Positions 35,958 to 44,504 are shown, numbered from the stretch's first letter. The stretch: 53,989 nt of DNA from Bacillus sp. ISL-41 (GCF_018613235.1 NZ_JAGGQP010000038.1:1-53989); one strand, 5' to 3'. Numbers and translations: made by a program. Notes: generated by a model not told the origin, from the sequence alone.

Positions 35958-36072
35958 TTTACCTTCTGTATCATACAAAAGGATTGGAGCAAAATCAAGT
36001 AAAACATTTTGGTTCATATTCAATTTACGGTATTCTATTAGAAAGAGAATGTTTAAAAGGAGAATGATAACA

Positions 36073-36636
36073 ATGAGAATGCTTGATGAAATTCTTGATT
36101 TCAATGAAAAGTTCGTAGCAGAGAAAAAATATGAAGAATTCACCACTACTAAGTTTCCAAATAAAAAGATGGTCATTTTAACTTGTATGGATACAAGGCT
36201 TGTTGAACTGTTGCCGAGAGCTTTGAATATTCGCAATGGTGATGTGAAAATTGTCAAGAATGCCGGTGCGCTGATCATGCATCCGTTTGGAAGTATCATG
36301 AGAAGTCTGCTTGTCGCGGTTTACCAGCTGCAGGCGGAGGAAGTGGCGATCATTGGCCATTACGACTGCGGTATGAGCGGGATGAAGCCAGATGGTATGA
36401 TTGAGGAAATGAAGCGGCGCGGAGTCAGCGATGACATGTTGAATACATTGAATTACTCAGGTATAGACGTGAAGGAATGGCTTCACGGTTTCGAGAACGT
36501 AAAGGACAGCGTTGCCCACAGTGTTGAAATCGTAAGAAACCATCCCTTGATGCCTAAGGATGTTCCGGTCCATGGCCTTGTAATCGATCCTTCAACGGGA
36601 AGGCTTGATCAAGTCATCGATGGATACCAAAAGTAA
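36073..36636 (+). CDS. ytiB: Beta-class carbonic anhydrase
   Basis: It interconverts CO2 and bicarbonate. Zinc site: C38-x-D40-x-R42 in LTCMDTR, then H96 and C99 in GHYDCGMSGM. 187 residues, as in B. subtilis YtiB. ATG 36073 is chosen because AAAAGGAG ends ten bases upstream; earlier in-frame codons overlap it. The divergent neighbour is the zinc-uptake gene znuA, and a Zur box lies between them. Confidence 0.93.
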   Translation: MRMLDEILDFNEKFVAEKKYEEFTTTKFPNKKMVILTCMDTRLVELLPRALNIRNGDVKIVKNAGALIMHPFGSIMRSLLVAVYQLQAEEVAIIGHYDCGMSGMKPDGMIEEMKRRGVSDDMLNTLNYSGIDVKEWLHGFENVKDSVAHSVEIVRNHPLMPKDVPVHGLVIDPSTGRLDQVIDGYQK

Positions 36637-36638
36637 AT

Positions 36639-36893
36639 TTAATGGTTATGAGCTTTAGCGTTCTTCTTTGATGGCCACTCTTCCGGTACCGGGTCCATGC
36701 CTCCTGGATGAAACGGCTGGCATTTAAGGATGCGTACAATCGTCAGCCATCCGCCTTTGAAGGGACCAAACCTTTTGATCGCTTCAAGCCCGTAATGGGA
36801 GCATGTCGGGTAAAATCGGCATGTAGGCGGCTTCAATGGAGAAATGACAACCTGATAAAAACGTATGATGCCGATGAATGCTTTTTTTAGCAT
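36639..36893 (-). CDS. yidD: Membrane protein insertion efficiency factor YidD
   Basis: 84 residues. The family core reads [20 protein letters not shown] followed by [11 protein letters not shown] and then [17 protein letters not shown]. It is thought to help YidC/SpoIIIJ insert membrane proteins. Called ytjA in B. subtilis. It converges on ytiB with 2 bp between stops. Confidence 0.95.
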   Translation of the reverse strand: MLKKAFIGIIRFYQVVISPLKPPTCRFYPTCSHYGLEAIKRFGPFKGGWLTIVRILKCQPFHPGGMDPVPEEWPSKKNAKAHNH

Positions 36894-36919
36894 GGTGGTT
36901 CATCCCTTCTTTAATCCTA

Positions 36920-36944
36920 AAAAGGAGCTGAGAGCAGCTCCTTT
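36920..36944 (-). terminator. Terminator overlapping the end of ytzI
   Basis: AAAGGAGCTG / CAGCTCCTTT hairpin around AGAG, with TTTTTAGG on the minus strand after the stem. Confidence 0.75.
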
Positions 36945-37104
36945 ATTTTTTTTCCTCAGATGCATCAGTAGAATCCTCATGGGCGTTACTTCTATCAATC
37001 GGATCGACAGTATGTTTAAACTGATAAGCCTTCGAAGTAGTGACTACGCTTAATATTAAAACAATGATAACGATAATGACTGAGATAATCAAAACGGTAT
37101 ACAT
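36943..37104 (-). CDS. ytzI: YtzI-like single-span membrane protein
   Basis: 53 residues. MYTVLIISVIIVIIVLILSV forms one membrane helix, then VTTSKAYQFKHTVDPIDRSN and an acidic tail ending ASEEKK. AGGAGG sits ten bases before ATG. The SKAY-FKHTVDP block is what I recognise from YtzI of Bacillus. Function unknown. Confidence 0.78.
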   Translation of the reverse strand: MYTVLIISVIIVIIVLILSVVTTSKAYQFKHTVDPIDRSNAHEDSTDASEEKK

Positions 37105-37178
37105 AAAAAGGCCTCCTTTGCTTCAAAATTATTGTAGCATGTTCTTTTCAGCGATAGGAAAAAAGTTGCTGCCATCAT

Positions 37179-37204
37179 GTTTTTTATAAAGCTGGAAGGG
37201 GAAT
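37179..37204 (+). promoter_or_regulatory. SigB-type promoter of dps
   Basis: GTTTTT (37179-37184), 14-bp spacer, GGGAAT (37199-37204), close to the SigB consensus GTTTAA-N12-14-GGGWAT. The B. subtilis dps (ytkB) gene is a known SigB target. Confidence 0.65.
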
Positions 37205-37237
37205 ATATACTATGACTGAAAGGGAGGATGAAATTTA

Positions 37238-37678
37238 ATGGCACAAACAGATTTAATCCAAGCAGTGAATAAGCAGGTTGCAAACTGGACGGTACTTTAC
37301 ACAAAGCTTCATAACTATCACTGGTATGTGAAAGGCCGTCATTTCTTTACACTCCATACGAAATTCGAAGAGCTTTATAACGAAGCTGCGACAATCATTG
37401 ATGAATTCGCCGAAAGAATTCTCGCATTAGAAGGAAAGCCTGTTGCAACGCTTAAGGAATATCTTGAACTATCATCAGTTAAAGAAGCAACAGGGTCTGA
37501 AAATGAAGAAGAAATGGTCCAACAATTGCACGATGATTTTGCTACAATCGTGGACGAGCTCCATAGTGCAATTGAACTTGCGGAAAACGCAGAAGACACA
37601 GCTACAGCCGATATGCTGACAGAAGTGAAAATGAGCCTGCGCAAACATATGTGGATGTTCAAAGCTTATCTTGGATAA
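37238..37678 (+). CDS. dps: Dps-type DNA-binding mini-ferritin
   Basis: It oxidises and stores iron using peroxide and protects DNA in stress. 146 residues. The ferroxidase site between subunits is visible as KLHNYHWYVKGRHFFTLHTKFEELYNEAATIIDEFAERI, with H, D and E ligands. ATG follows AGGGAGGATG. The gene matches ytkB by context. Single gene with its own terminator. Confidence 0.95.
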   Translation: MAQTDLIQAVNKQVANWTVLYTKLHNYHWYVKGRHFFTLHTKFEELYNEAATIIDEFAERILALEGKPVATLKEYLELSSVKEATGSENEEEMVQQLHDDFATIVDELHSAIELAENAEDTATADMLTEVKMSLRKHMWMFKAYLG

Positions 37679-37683
37679 AAGGA

Positions 37684-37713
37684 GAACTGGCCGAAAAAAC
37701 GGCCAGTTTTTTT
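37684..37713 (+). terminator. Terminator of dps
   Basis: AACTGGCCG / CGGCCAGTT around AAAAAA, then TTTTT. Confidence 0.92.
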
Positions 37714-37739
37714 CAATGTTATAGGAAATCAAGACAAAA

Positions 37740-37763
37740 AGAAAAACCGGCCGCAGCCGGTTT
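37740..37763 (-). terminator. Terminator of the small acidic protein gene
   Basis: On the minus strand AAACCGGC / GCCGGTTT followed by TTCTTTTTG. Confidence 0.82.
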
Positions 37764-37785
37764 ATATGTATGGTTATTATAAAGG

Positions 37786-38043
37786 TTAGTGCACATTCCT
37801 GGAAGGATATGAATTAACAGAGCGCGCGCCGAAATCGTCCTGGGCAAACTTTCCTTTCAAGCTCTCAATCAAATAAAGGCCCATCAAATCATATAGCTCC
37901 TGTTTATCAAGGTCCTGGATGATCTTCAACAAGTCTTCACGGCTCATTTCTTCAAGGAAGGCAAAAGCGAGCATATCGATATCCTCTTCATCACCGGTCA
38001 ATTTATTGCGGTACAGTTCGTATAGCTCATCAATCAGTTTCAT
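37786..38043 (-). CDS. Small acidic protein, probably DUF6154 family
   Basis: 85 residues from the ATG at 38043; GGAGAGGTG is six bases upstream, and the GTG at 38052 overlaps it. MKLIDELYELYRNKLTGDEEDIDMLAFAFLEEMSREDLL is all-helical and acidic, repeated in style by LDKQELYDLMGLYLIESLK. I think this is the DUF6154 family; no function is known. Confidence 0.7.
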   Translation of the reverse strand: MKLIDELYELYRNKLTGDEEDIDMLAFAFLEEMSREDLLKIIQDLDKQELYDLMGLYLIESLKGKFAQDDFGARSVNSYPSRNVH

Positions 38044-38295
38044 GAATTTCACCTCTCCTTCTTAATCGTCCATAATTCCTTATACTTATTAAATACCCTC
38101 CATCGGAAAAAATATGCCTTGGAATTGAAGTATTTTCCTATTGGGGTAGTGGGTTGCTTATATCTATATTTGGTCTAATTTTAACATACTGACAACTTTA
38201 AGAGTAATTTGGAGGGCAGAAAAAATTATTTATTTTATAGATATTCAGTATAAACGAATATAGACGCAGGGAACGATATCCATGAGGTGAGGCAC

Positions 38296-38616
38296 ATGCC
38301 AGAAGGCAAAAAAACATATTATATCAACATCAGTGAAGGCCATATTTCAAGCGATTCAACTGCATCTCCATGGAATTTTAAAATTGAGGCAAATGATGAG
38401 GAAATCACCGCATTGAGGGAAATATTCGATCAGAGCCATTCCACAGGCTGGCAGAATTTCATGAGGGCGCACGTCCCATATGTACAATACCATTATGACC
38501 GTGAAAATGATGCCCTCGACAGACAGCTGATCCAGACATATGAAATGATCTATAATCTCGGCGATGAAGAAGCCAAGAACCATATTGAAAGCATGGGGAT
38601 CCTTCCTGAAAAATAG
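38296..38616 (+). CDS. Conserved hypothetical protein
   Basis: 106 residues from the ATG at 38296 (GAGGTGAGG upstream; the GTG at 38287 overlaps it). The product is soluble: KKTYYINISEGHISSDST then PWNFKIEANDEEITALREIFDQ, NFMRAHVPYVQYHYDRENDALD and a helical C terminus. I do not recognise a named family. It lies between dps and ytkD in an otherwise syntenic region, so it is likely a real conserved gene. Confidence 0.75.
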   Translation: MPEGKKTYYINISEGHISSDSTASPWNFKIEANDEEITALREIFDQSHSTGWQNFMRAHVPYVQYHYDRENDALDRQLIQTYEMIYNLGDEEAKNHIESMGILPEK

Positions 38617-38643
38617 AGCAGCCGCAGGCAGATGTCTGCGGTT
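38616..38643 (+). terminator. Terminator after the 38296 gene
   Basis: CCGCAGGCA / TGTCTGCGG hairpin followed by TTTATT. Confidence 0.7.
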
Positions 38644-38702
38644 TATTCATTTTCTGGTTTTCTATATAATTAGGTTATGAATTTAGGCAGGGAGTTTTCA
38701 TG

Positions 38703-39167
38703 ATGAAATTTAAAGACATGAACGGTGGAGAGGTTAACTTATCCTTTCAGGAAAATGCCTTTGAAAAAAGTGCACGCCACGTGCTGGTCATCTGTATATA
38801 TCAAGGCAAATGGCTTTTGACCAAACATAGAGTCAGAGGTCTTGAGTTCCCCGGCGGCAAAGTGGAAAAAGGGGAAACGCTGGAGGACGCAGCTCGCCGT
38901 GAGGTCATGGAGGAGACTGGCGCAGCCTTAGCCAGGTTAGTGAGCATTGGGGAGTATCAGGTGAGTGATAAAGAGGGTTCGTTTGTTAAAAGAATCTTTT
39001 ACGGTGAAGCAGAAAAAATCGAGCCAAAAGATGATTACTTGGAAACTGCCGGACCGGTCCTTGTAACTGGCGATATGCTGGTGGAAAGAATGAAGGACGA
39101 GTACAGTTTTATCATGAAGGACGATGTGATGAAGCATAGTCTGAGATTTTTGCAGAAAAAGTTGTGA
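38703..39167 (+). CDS. ytkD: Nudix nucleoside triphosphatase YtkD
   Basis: 154 residues. The Nudix box is GGKVEKGETLEDAARREVMEETGA (G-x5-E-x7-R-E-x2-E-E-x-G). FPGGK precedes it, and MKDEYSFIMKDDVM near the end matches YtkD. In B. subtilis YtkD hydrolyses nucleoside triphosphates including 8-oxo-dGTP. Two adjacent Met codons (38700, 38703) follow GGGAG; the second is better spaced. Confidence 0.9.
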   Translation: MKFKDMNGGEVNLSFQENAFEKSARHVLVICIYQGKWLLTKHRVRGLEFPGGKVEKGETLEDAARREVMEETGAALARLVSIGEYQVSDKEGSFVKRIFYGEAEKIEPKDDYLETAGPVLVTGDMLVERMKDEYSFIMKDDVMKHSLRFLQKKL

Positions 39168-39168
39168 A

Positions 39169-39193
39169 AGTGGCGGATTCGCCGCTTTTTTTA
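39169..39193 (+). terminator. Terminator of ytkD
   Basis: AGTGGCGG / CCGCTTTTTTT short hairpin with a seven-T tail. Confidence 0.8.
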
Positions 39194-39250
39194 TTCTTAT
39201 GTGATTAATTTGCATCGGATTTGACTGTAGGTATAACCCCTGAAACTGGA

Positions 39251-39300
39251 TATTGGCGAAAATCAGATTTTATTGGCGGAGTTCACAACTTTATTGGCGC
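39251..39300. repeat. 20-bp-period array of TATTGGCG
   Basis: TATTGGCG occurs at 39251, 39271 and 39292, spacing 20 and 21 bp, with variable bases between. It lies about 60 bp beyond the ytkD terminator and between convergent genes, as in the CGCTATAAAA array at 24857. Confidence 0.8.
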
Positions 39301-39345
39301 TGCCGCTACTTACTCTAAATAAGCTGCTTACTGAGGAAATAAAGA

Positions 39346-39371
39346 GAAGCCGGACATCTTATTCCGGCTTC
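39346..39371 (-). terminator. Terminator of ytlACD operon
   Basis: GAAGCCGGA / TCCGGCTTC hairpin; on the minus strand it is followed by TCTTTATTT. Confidence 0.82.
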
Positions 39372-39372
39372 G

Positions 39373-40176
39373 TTACTGATTGCTTTTAATCAGTTTCTTT
39401 TCAAGCAGTTCGACGAGCTGATACATCACGGTGGCAAACAAAGCAATGACGAGCAGTGACAAAAAGACGAGCGTGAAGTTGAAAACTTGGAATCCATAGA
39501 TGATCATATATCCAAGACCACGTGCCGAAACGAGGAATTCTCCAACAATAACACCTACCCAGCTCAGGCCGACATTCACTTTCAACGTAGAAATAATAGT
39601 CGGGAAGGAGGCTGGAAGGATAGCTTCCCGAAAACACTGTGTCCTTGTTGCTCCGAATGTCTGCAGCACTTTCAGGTAGTTCGGGTCAACCTCTTTGAAA
39701 GCCGTATACACTACGATTGTCGTGATGATCACGGAGATAATCGCGCCCATCGCTATGATCGACGTCATATTAGTGCCAAGGGCTACGATGAGTATTGGAC
39801 CCAGCGCGACCTTTGGCATTGAATTCAGGATAACAAGATATGGGTCAAGAATTTTTGACAGCATCGGCGACCACCATAAAAGAGCGGCCAATATCGTGCC
39901 GGCCAGTGTTCCCAGGATAAATCCCAGTACGGTTTCCGCCAGTGTCACTCCAAGGTTAACAGCTAATGACCCATCCATCGTTTTCTCAATTAACATATTC
40001 CAGATTTTTGACGGGGAACTGAAAAGCAGCGGGTCAATCCATTTTTGCTGGCTTGAGATTTCCCAAAGGGCAAAAAAGGCAATGAAAATCAGCAGTTGGT
40101 AGACTCGGACGGTTTTCCGCTCGCGGCTTAGCTTTTTCAGGTATTGTTGATGGAGGAGTTCAGTGTTCTTCTGGTT
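39373..40176 (-). CDS. ytlD: ABC transporter permease (YtlD-like)
   Basis: A permease of the SsuC/TauC/nitrate type with about six membrane helices and the EAA loop [35 protein letters not shown] at 40176 is favoured because AAGGAG lies ten bases upstream; an in-frame ATG at 40218 has no ribosome site and would overlap ytlC by 59 bp. It works with ytlC and ytlA as one importer. Substrate not established. Confidence 0.88.
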   Translation of the reverse strand, partial: NQKNTELLHQQYLKKLSRERKTVRVYQLLIFIAFFALWEISSQQKWIDPLLFSSPSKIWNMLIEKTMDGSLAVNLGVTLAETVLGFILGTLAGTILAALLWWSPMLSKILDPYLVILNSMPKVALGPILIVALGTNMTSIIAMGAIISVIITTIVVYTAFKEVDPNYLKVLQTFGATRTQCFREAILPASFPTIISTLKVNVGLSWVGVIVGEFLVSARGLGYMIIYGFQVFNFTLVFLSLLVIALFATVMYQLVELLEKKLIKSNQ

Positions 40177-40936
40177 CAATTGATTCCAACTCCTTCCATA
40201 TCTTCTGGAATAGTTCATTGTACAAAGGGTGGTTTCTTGCCTCGAATGGACTTAGGTTCCGCAGCTCCTCCGGAATGGTAAAAGTTCTATGCAAACGGCC
40301 TGGTCTTGGCGAAAACAGGAAGATCCGGTCGCTCATTGCGATTGCTTCCCCGATATCATGGGTGACGAGAATCGCGGTTTTTCCGAAAGTCTTGAATGTA
40401 TTAGAAACCAGGTCTTCAAGTTTCAATTTCGTTTGATAGTCCAATGCGGAGAAAGGTTCGTCGAGCATGAGCAGCTTCGGTTCTGTTGCCAGTGTCCTTA
40501 CCAGTGCCACACGCTGGCGCATTCCGCCGGAAAGCTGTTTTGGATAATGCTTTTCTACATTTTCCAAACCCATTTGCCTTAGCAGCGATAAAACCTCATC
40601 CTTTTTTGAAGCTTCCATAGTTCCGCTAATCTTCAAGCCAAGAAAGATATTTTCCTCAATTGTTTTCCAAGGAAATAAATAATCCTGCTGCAGCATATAT
40701 CCGGTTTGATTTGCAGACTCCTTGACTGATTTTCCTGCCAGTTTTACCAGTCCATCAGTAGGCTCAATCAGCCCGGCGATGATCGAAAGCAACGTTGTTT
40801 TGCCGCAGCCGCTCGGACCCAGGAAGGAAACGAACTCACCTTCCTGGACATCGAGTGAAATATTATTCAAAGCATTGACAGCGGTTGTTTGTGTGAAATA
40901 AGTGTGCTGAATCCCTGTTAATGTCAAAAAGTCCAT
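40160..40936 (-). CDS. ytlC: ABC transporter ATP-binding protein (YtlC-like)
   Basis: 258 residues. Walker A is GPSGCGKTT, the signature is [11 protein letters not shown], Walker B is [11 protein letters not shown] and the H-loop is [12 protein letters not shown] 40936 has AGGAGG nine bases upstream and is preferred over the TTG at 40945. It groups with nitrate/sulfonate/taurine-type importers. Confidence 0.93.
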   Translation of the reverse strand: MDFLTLTGIQHTYFTQTTAVNALNNISLDVQEGEFVSFLGPSGCGKTTLLSIIAGLIEPTDGLVKLAGKSVKESANQTGYMLQQDYLFPWKTIEENIFLGLKISGTMEASKKDEVLSLLRQMGLENVEKHYPKQLSGGMRQRVALVRTLATEPKLLMLDEPFSALDYQTKLKLEDLVSNTFKTFGKTAILVTHDIGEAIAMSDRIFLFSPRPGRLHRTFTIPEELRNLSPFEARNHPLYNELFQKIWKELESIEPEEH

Positions 40937-40952
40937 TGGCTGCAACCTCCTG

Positions 40953-41948
40953 TTATTTCATGATTTCTTCTGCCACCTCTGTGTTGACTAAGGTGTCATG
41001 GCTGACTTCCTCAGGAAGTTCCCCTGCTTCATCCATGATGTCCTGCAGGTTTTCCCATTCCTCTTCATCTAGAATCGGGTCAGTTGCGAATGATCCCTGA
41101 CTCTTGTATCGATCAACAACTGTTTCAATCAGTGACAAATCTGTATCCTTAAAATATGGCTGGATGATCTCCGCTGTTTCTTTTGCACTGTGTGATTCCA
41201 CCCACTTCTGGGCCTTATAGACTGCGCGGGTGAATTTCTCGATTGTCTCCGGGTTTTTCTTCATGTAGCTTTGTTTGGCCATAAATGTGGTATATGGTAC
41301 ATGACCGGACTCGGTTCCGAAAGAAGCGACGATATGGCCTATGCCCTCTAATTCAAACATGCTGGCCTGCGGTTCAAATAGCTGGACGAAGTCTCCAGTT
41401 CCGGAAGCGAAGGCATTAGGTATATTCGCGTAATCAATATTTTGGATCATCTCTAAATCTGCCTTTGGATCGATGTCATGCTTCTTGAGGACGAATTCAC
41501 CGACCATTTGCGGCATCCCGCCTGTACGCTGGCCGAGATAGGTAGCTCCCTTTAACTGATCCCATGAAAAATCATCGATTTTTTCTCTGGAAACGAGGAA
41601 GGTGCCATCGGTTTGCGTCAGCTGGGCAAAGTTGATGACCGGATCATTTGATCCCTGGGCATAAACATAGATCGATGTCTCAGAACCGACGAGGCCGATA
41701 TCTGCTGCATTAGAGAGTACGGCTGTCATGGTCTTGTCGCCGCCCCATGTTGTCGTTAATTCAACTTTCAATCCCTCTTCCTCAAAAAATCCCTTTTCAA
41801 GGGCAACATATTGAGGAGCATAGAAGATTGAACGTGTTACCTCTGCAACTTTGACAGTCTGTACCTTGTCTTGACCGCAGGCAGCTAGAGGTATAATAAG
41901 TACTGCAATCAAAAATAAAGCAAAACCAGCTTTGAACCATTTTTTCAT
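40953..41948 (-). CDS. ytlA: ABC transporter substrate-binding lipoprotein (YtlA-like)
   Basis: 331 residues with lipobox LAAC (Cys24) and an NMT1/THI5-SsuA fold: FYAPQYVALEKGFFEEEGLKVEL near the N terminus and AADIGLVGSETSIYVYAQGS. Ligands of this family include sulfonates and pyrimidine precursors of thiamine. No TPP riboswitch is visible upstream, so the substrate stays open. AGGAGG precedes ATG. It is divergent from ytmA. Confidence 0.9.
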   Translation of the reverse strand: MKKWFKAGFALFLIAVLIIPLAACGQDKVQTVKVAEVTRSIFYAPQYVALEKGFFEEEGLKVELTTTWGGDKTMTAVLSNAADIGLVGSETSIYVYAQGSNDPVINFAQLTQTDGTFLVSREKIDDFSWDQLKGATYLGQRTGGMPQMVGEFVLKKHDIDPKADLEMIQNIDYANIPNAFASGTGDFVQLFEPQASMFELEGIGHIVASFGTESGHVPYTTFMAKQSYMKKNPETIEKFTRAVYKAQKWVESHSAKETAEIIQPYFKDTDLSLIETVVDRYKSQGSFATDPILDEEEWENLQDIMDEAGELPEEVSHDTLVNTEVAEEIMK

Positions 41949-42067
41949 AATGATGCCTCCTAAAAATCTGTCTTAATTTGGGCTTACAGTATCGTATGAA
42001 TCACCTAAAAATGTGTGAATGCCCAGGAACCAAATTTGGAAAAATCCATATAAGAGGAGTGTTTACT

Positions 42068-42856
42068 TTGGAATATGACGGGCAAATAATCTCAGCTTAT
42101 AAATTTCCTTCCCCCAATCCGGCCGTCGAGCTGGAAATGGTCACCTATTATGCAGGCGGGTTGCGGGTCAAGGGTCTTCTGGCCAGGCCAGTTGACGGAA
42201 GCGGTACAGAAGGATTTTTGTATCTGCGTGGCGGAATCAAAAATGTAGGCAAGGTACGCCCCGCACGGATTGCGCAATTTGCGTCTGAAGGATTCACGGT
42301 TTTCGCTCCTTTTTACAGGGGGAACCAGGGGGGTGAAGGGGATGAGGACTTCGGAGGTGACGATCGGATTGATGCATTCGCCGGATTCAAGCTGCTTCAA
42401 TCCTTGCCAGGCGTGGGAAAGGTTCATATCTTTGGATTTTCACGCGGTGGGTTGATGGCTTTGCTGACGGCCATTCAATTTCCGGAGACAGCATCGGTCG
42501 TGACTTGGGGCGGTGTTACAGATATGTTTTTAACGTATGTGGAAAGGAAGGATTTGCGCAGGATGATGAAAAGGGTAATCGGCGGGTCGCCGAAAAAGGT
42601 GCCAAGCAGATATAAATTCAGGACACCTTTGTACGAAATTGAAAACCTCAAGGCACCAGTGCTGCTCATCCACGGCCGCAATGACCGCAATGTATCAGCT
42701 GAGCATTCATACCGGCTGGAAAAACGGTTAAAAGAGTTGGAAAAGCCTGTGGAAAGCTGGTACTTTGATGAATATACACACTATTTCCCGCCGGTGATGA
42801 ACCGTAAAGTGGTCACCGATTTAACGAATTGGATGAAATTGCTGCCACAACAATGA
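42068..42856 (+). CDS. ytmA: S9-type alpha/beta hydrolase (YtmA-like)
   Basis: 262 residues. The nucleophile elbow is FGFSRGGLMAL, the acid is in LLIHGRNDRNVSAEHS and the His in DEYTHYFP, as in prolyl oligopeptidase-type esterases. TTG at 42068 is chosen for AGGAG eight bases upstream; the longer frame starting at 41978 has no ribosome site and would run into the ytlA promoter region. The true substrate is unknown. Confidence 0.88.
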   Translation: MEYDGQIISAYKFPSPNPAVELEMVTYYAGGLRVKGLLARPVDGSGTEGFLYLRGGIKNVGKVRPARIAQFASEGFTVFAPFYRGNQGGEGDEDFGGDDRIDAFAGFKLLQSLPGVGKVHIFGFSRGGLMALLTAIQFPETASVVTWGGVTDMFLTYVERKDLRRMMKRVIGGSPKKVPSRYKFRTPLYEIENLKAPVLLIHGRNDRNVSAEHSYRLEKRLKELEKPVESWYFDEYTHYFPPVMNRKVVTDLTNWMKLLPQQ

Positions 42857-42897
42857 TAAAATGAATGTGAAGTTATTAGTGTAGAGGAGCGAAAATC

Positions 42898-43140
42898 ATG
42901 GGGATGCCATTAGAGTTTAATACGATGATTGTGACAAAGGGCCGGGAAGAAAGGCTCGAAGACAACTTCTTCTCTTTAAAAAAGGAAGGCTACAGGCTTT
43001 ATCCAGTTGACATTCCGCTAGAAGTCAAAAAGACAATCGAAGGTGACCTTACAGGAACAGGTGTCATCAAGAAAGTCGAGTGGACAGAAAACACCACAAC
43101 CCTTACGTATCAATTAATATCCTTAAACTCCACCAACTAA
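42898..43140 (+). CDS. ytmB: DUF2584 family protein (YtmB)
   Basis: 80 residues starting MGMPLEFNTMIVTKGREERL, with IEGDLTGTGVIKKVEW and a C-terminal beta strand. This matches the DUF2584/YtmB family by sequence and by place next to ytmA and pckA. GAGGAG precedes ATG. Function unknown. Confidence 0.88.
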   Translation: MGMPLEFNTMIVTKGREERLEDNFFSLKKEGYRLYPVDIPLEVKKTIEGDLTGTGVIKKVEWTENTTTLTYQLISLNSTN

Positions 43141-43170
43141 GCAGGGCACATATTGTGCTCTGTTTTTTTC
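43141..43170 (+). terminator. Terminator of ytmB
   Basis: AGCAGGGCAC / GTGCTCTGTT hairpin followed by TTTTT. Confidence 0.88.
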
Positions 43171-43286
43171 TTTACAGTCATTATTTGAGTTTAAACTCTT
43201 TAATAACAGTACTTAAAATAGCTGAATAGTTATCAAAGAATATTATCTCTTTTTTAGTGCAAAAATAAGGAAAAAAGGAGTTATGA

Positions 43287-44297
43287 ATGAAAATGGAACA
43301 TAACCCTCAATTGACTTCATCAGAGGTTGCGGCAATGTGGGGAGCGTATATGCAGAATTCAATGGCTCACTGTATTGTTCAGCATTTTGCAAAGGTAAAT
43401 GAAGATACCTCAATGACGGAAATCTTAAATACTGCATTATCAAACTGCAAATTTGTTGCGGATCAAGTCAAATCGATTTTCGAAAAAGACCAACATGCTC
43501 TGCCTATCGGTTTTACTCAGGAGGACGTAAATCTAGAGGCAGGCCGAGTGTATTCAGATCTTTTCACTTTGCGATATATTAAATATATGGCTTCGGCAGG
43601 AACTGTTGCATCAGCAGCATTTCTGGAAGTATTGGCAAGGAATGATGTAAGAGAATTATTTTCGAAGACTTCTGAGATATTTATGAAACTTTATAATGAA
43701 TCATGTGACTTACTTCTTAAAAAAGGTACATTCGTACGCTCGCCAACAATACCTCCAATGGAGAAAGCAGAATATCTGCAGGATGAATCATTTTTATCTA
43801 GTTTAATTGGAAGACATCGGCCACTAACCGCAGTGGAACTGGCTCATATATCTAAAAATACAGAGACAAATTCGATTGGCAGAACATTTTTGGCTGGTTT
43901 TTCTCAAACAGCCCAATCACCAGAGGTACGAAAATTTATGGAAAGAGGTACAGAAATAGCCGCTAAGCATGAGACTGTATTTAGAGAAATATTATTACAA
44001 GATGGAGTTCCGCTCCCAAGTACCTGGGATTCAGCGATATCCCAATCAATTGTCCCGCCTTTTTCAGATAAGCTAATGATGTTTCAAACCAACAGTTTAA
44101 GTGCTATCAGTGTTGGCGGGTACGGAACTGCAATTGGAGCGAGCCTAAGAAAAGATATAGGCGGACATTACACAAGACTTGTGACTGAAATCCTTCAATA
44201 TGCAAATGACGGAATTAAAATAATGATTAATAACAGATGGATGGAACAGCCTCCACAAAATGTTGACAGGGAAGCATTAAGAAATAGAAGTAATTAG
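43287..44297 (+). CDS. DUF3231 family protein (paralogue 2)
   Basis: 336 residues with two DUF3231 halves (TSSEVAAMWGAYMQNSMAHC... and TAVELAHISKNTETNSIGRTF...). It shares the same punctuation with the paralogue at 29513: LPIGFTQEDVN against VPIGFTESDLN, and PPFSDKLMMFQTNSLS against SPFSDKLILYHMGFLA. Both end in a MEQPP/LEQPP motif. AAGGAG precedes ATG. It is inserted between ytmB and pckA, which are neighbours in B. subtilis. Confidence 0.85.
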   Translation: MKMEHNPQLTSSEVAAMWGAYMQNSMAHCIVQHFAKVNEDTSMTEILNTALSNCKFVADQVKSIFEKDQHALPIGFTQEDVNLEAGRVYSDLFTLRYIKYMASAGTVASAAFLEVLARNDVRELFSKTSEIFMKLYNESCDLLLKKGTFVRSPTIPPMEKAEYLQDESFLSSLIGRHRPLTAVELAHISKNTETNSIGRTFLAGFSQTAQSPEVRKFMERGTEIAAKHETVFREILLQDGVPLPSTWDSAISQSIVPPFSDKLMMFQTNSLSAISVGGYGTAIGASLRKDIGGHYTRLVTEILQYANDGIKIMINNRWMEQPPQNVDREALRNRSN

Positions 44298-44302
44298 TAT
44301 GA

Positions 44303-44352
44303 ATTGCAACAATGAGGCCATTTCCAATCGGAAATGGCCTCATTGTTGCAAT
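44303..44352. repeat. Perfect 23-bp stem palindrome
   Basis: Left arm 44303-44325 (ATTGCAACAATGAGG...) pairs with right arm 44330-44352 without a mismatch around the loop AATC. There is no T run, so it is not a typical terminator. It lies 5 bp after the DUF3231 stop. Confidence 0.9.
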
Positions 44353-44381
44353 AAGAAAGGATAGATTTTACTTTGAGAATT

Positions 44382-44501
44382 GTCCAGCTACAGCGCCTAG
44401 CCCCTCGAGTCGCTTCAGTCCGCCCAATGAAGTCAAAGAACGACTTCACCCGGTCGGCCTTCCAGCGCTTGTCGGCGCTGACCAAGGCGCTTCCGCTTTT
44501 C
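44382..44501. repeat. Bacillaceae dispersed intergenic repeat, single copy
   Basis: Same family as 21891-22130: CAGCGCCTAGCCCCTCGAG, then CAATGAAGTCAAAGAACGAC, CCAGCGCTTGTCGG and CTGACCAAGGCGCTT. It ends three bases before the pckA stop codon on the minus strand, between convergent genes. Confidence 0.92.
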
Positions 44502-44504
44502 TAA

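Noticed and set aside
37120-37134. PerR box upstream of dps
   Set aside because: TCAAAATTATTGTAG fits the PerR consensus in only about 10 of 14 positions; too weak to claim.
41949-42067. Riboswitch upstream of ytlA (TPP or S-box)
   Set aside because: The family made a thiamine-precursor link conceivable, but the interval lacks any conserved riboswitch core and is too short.
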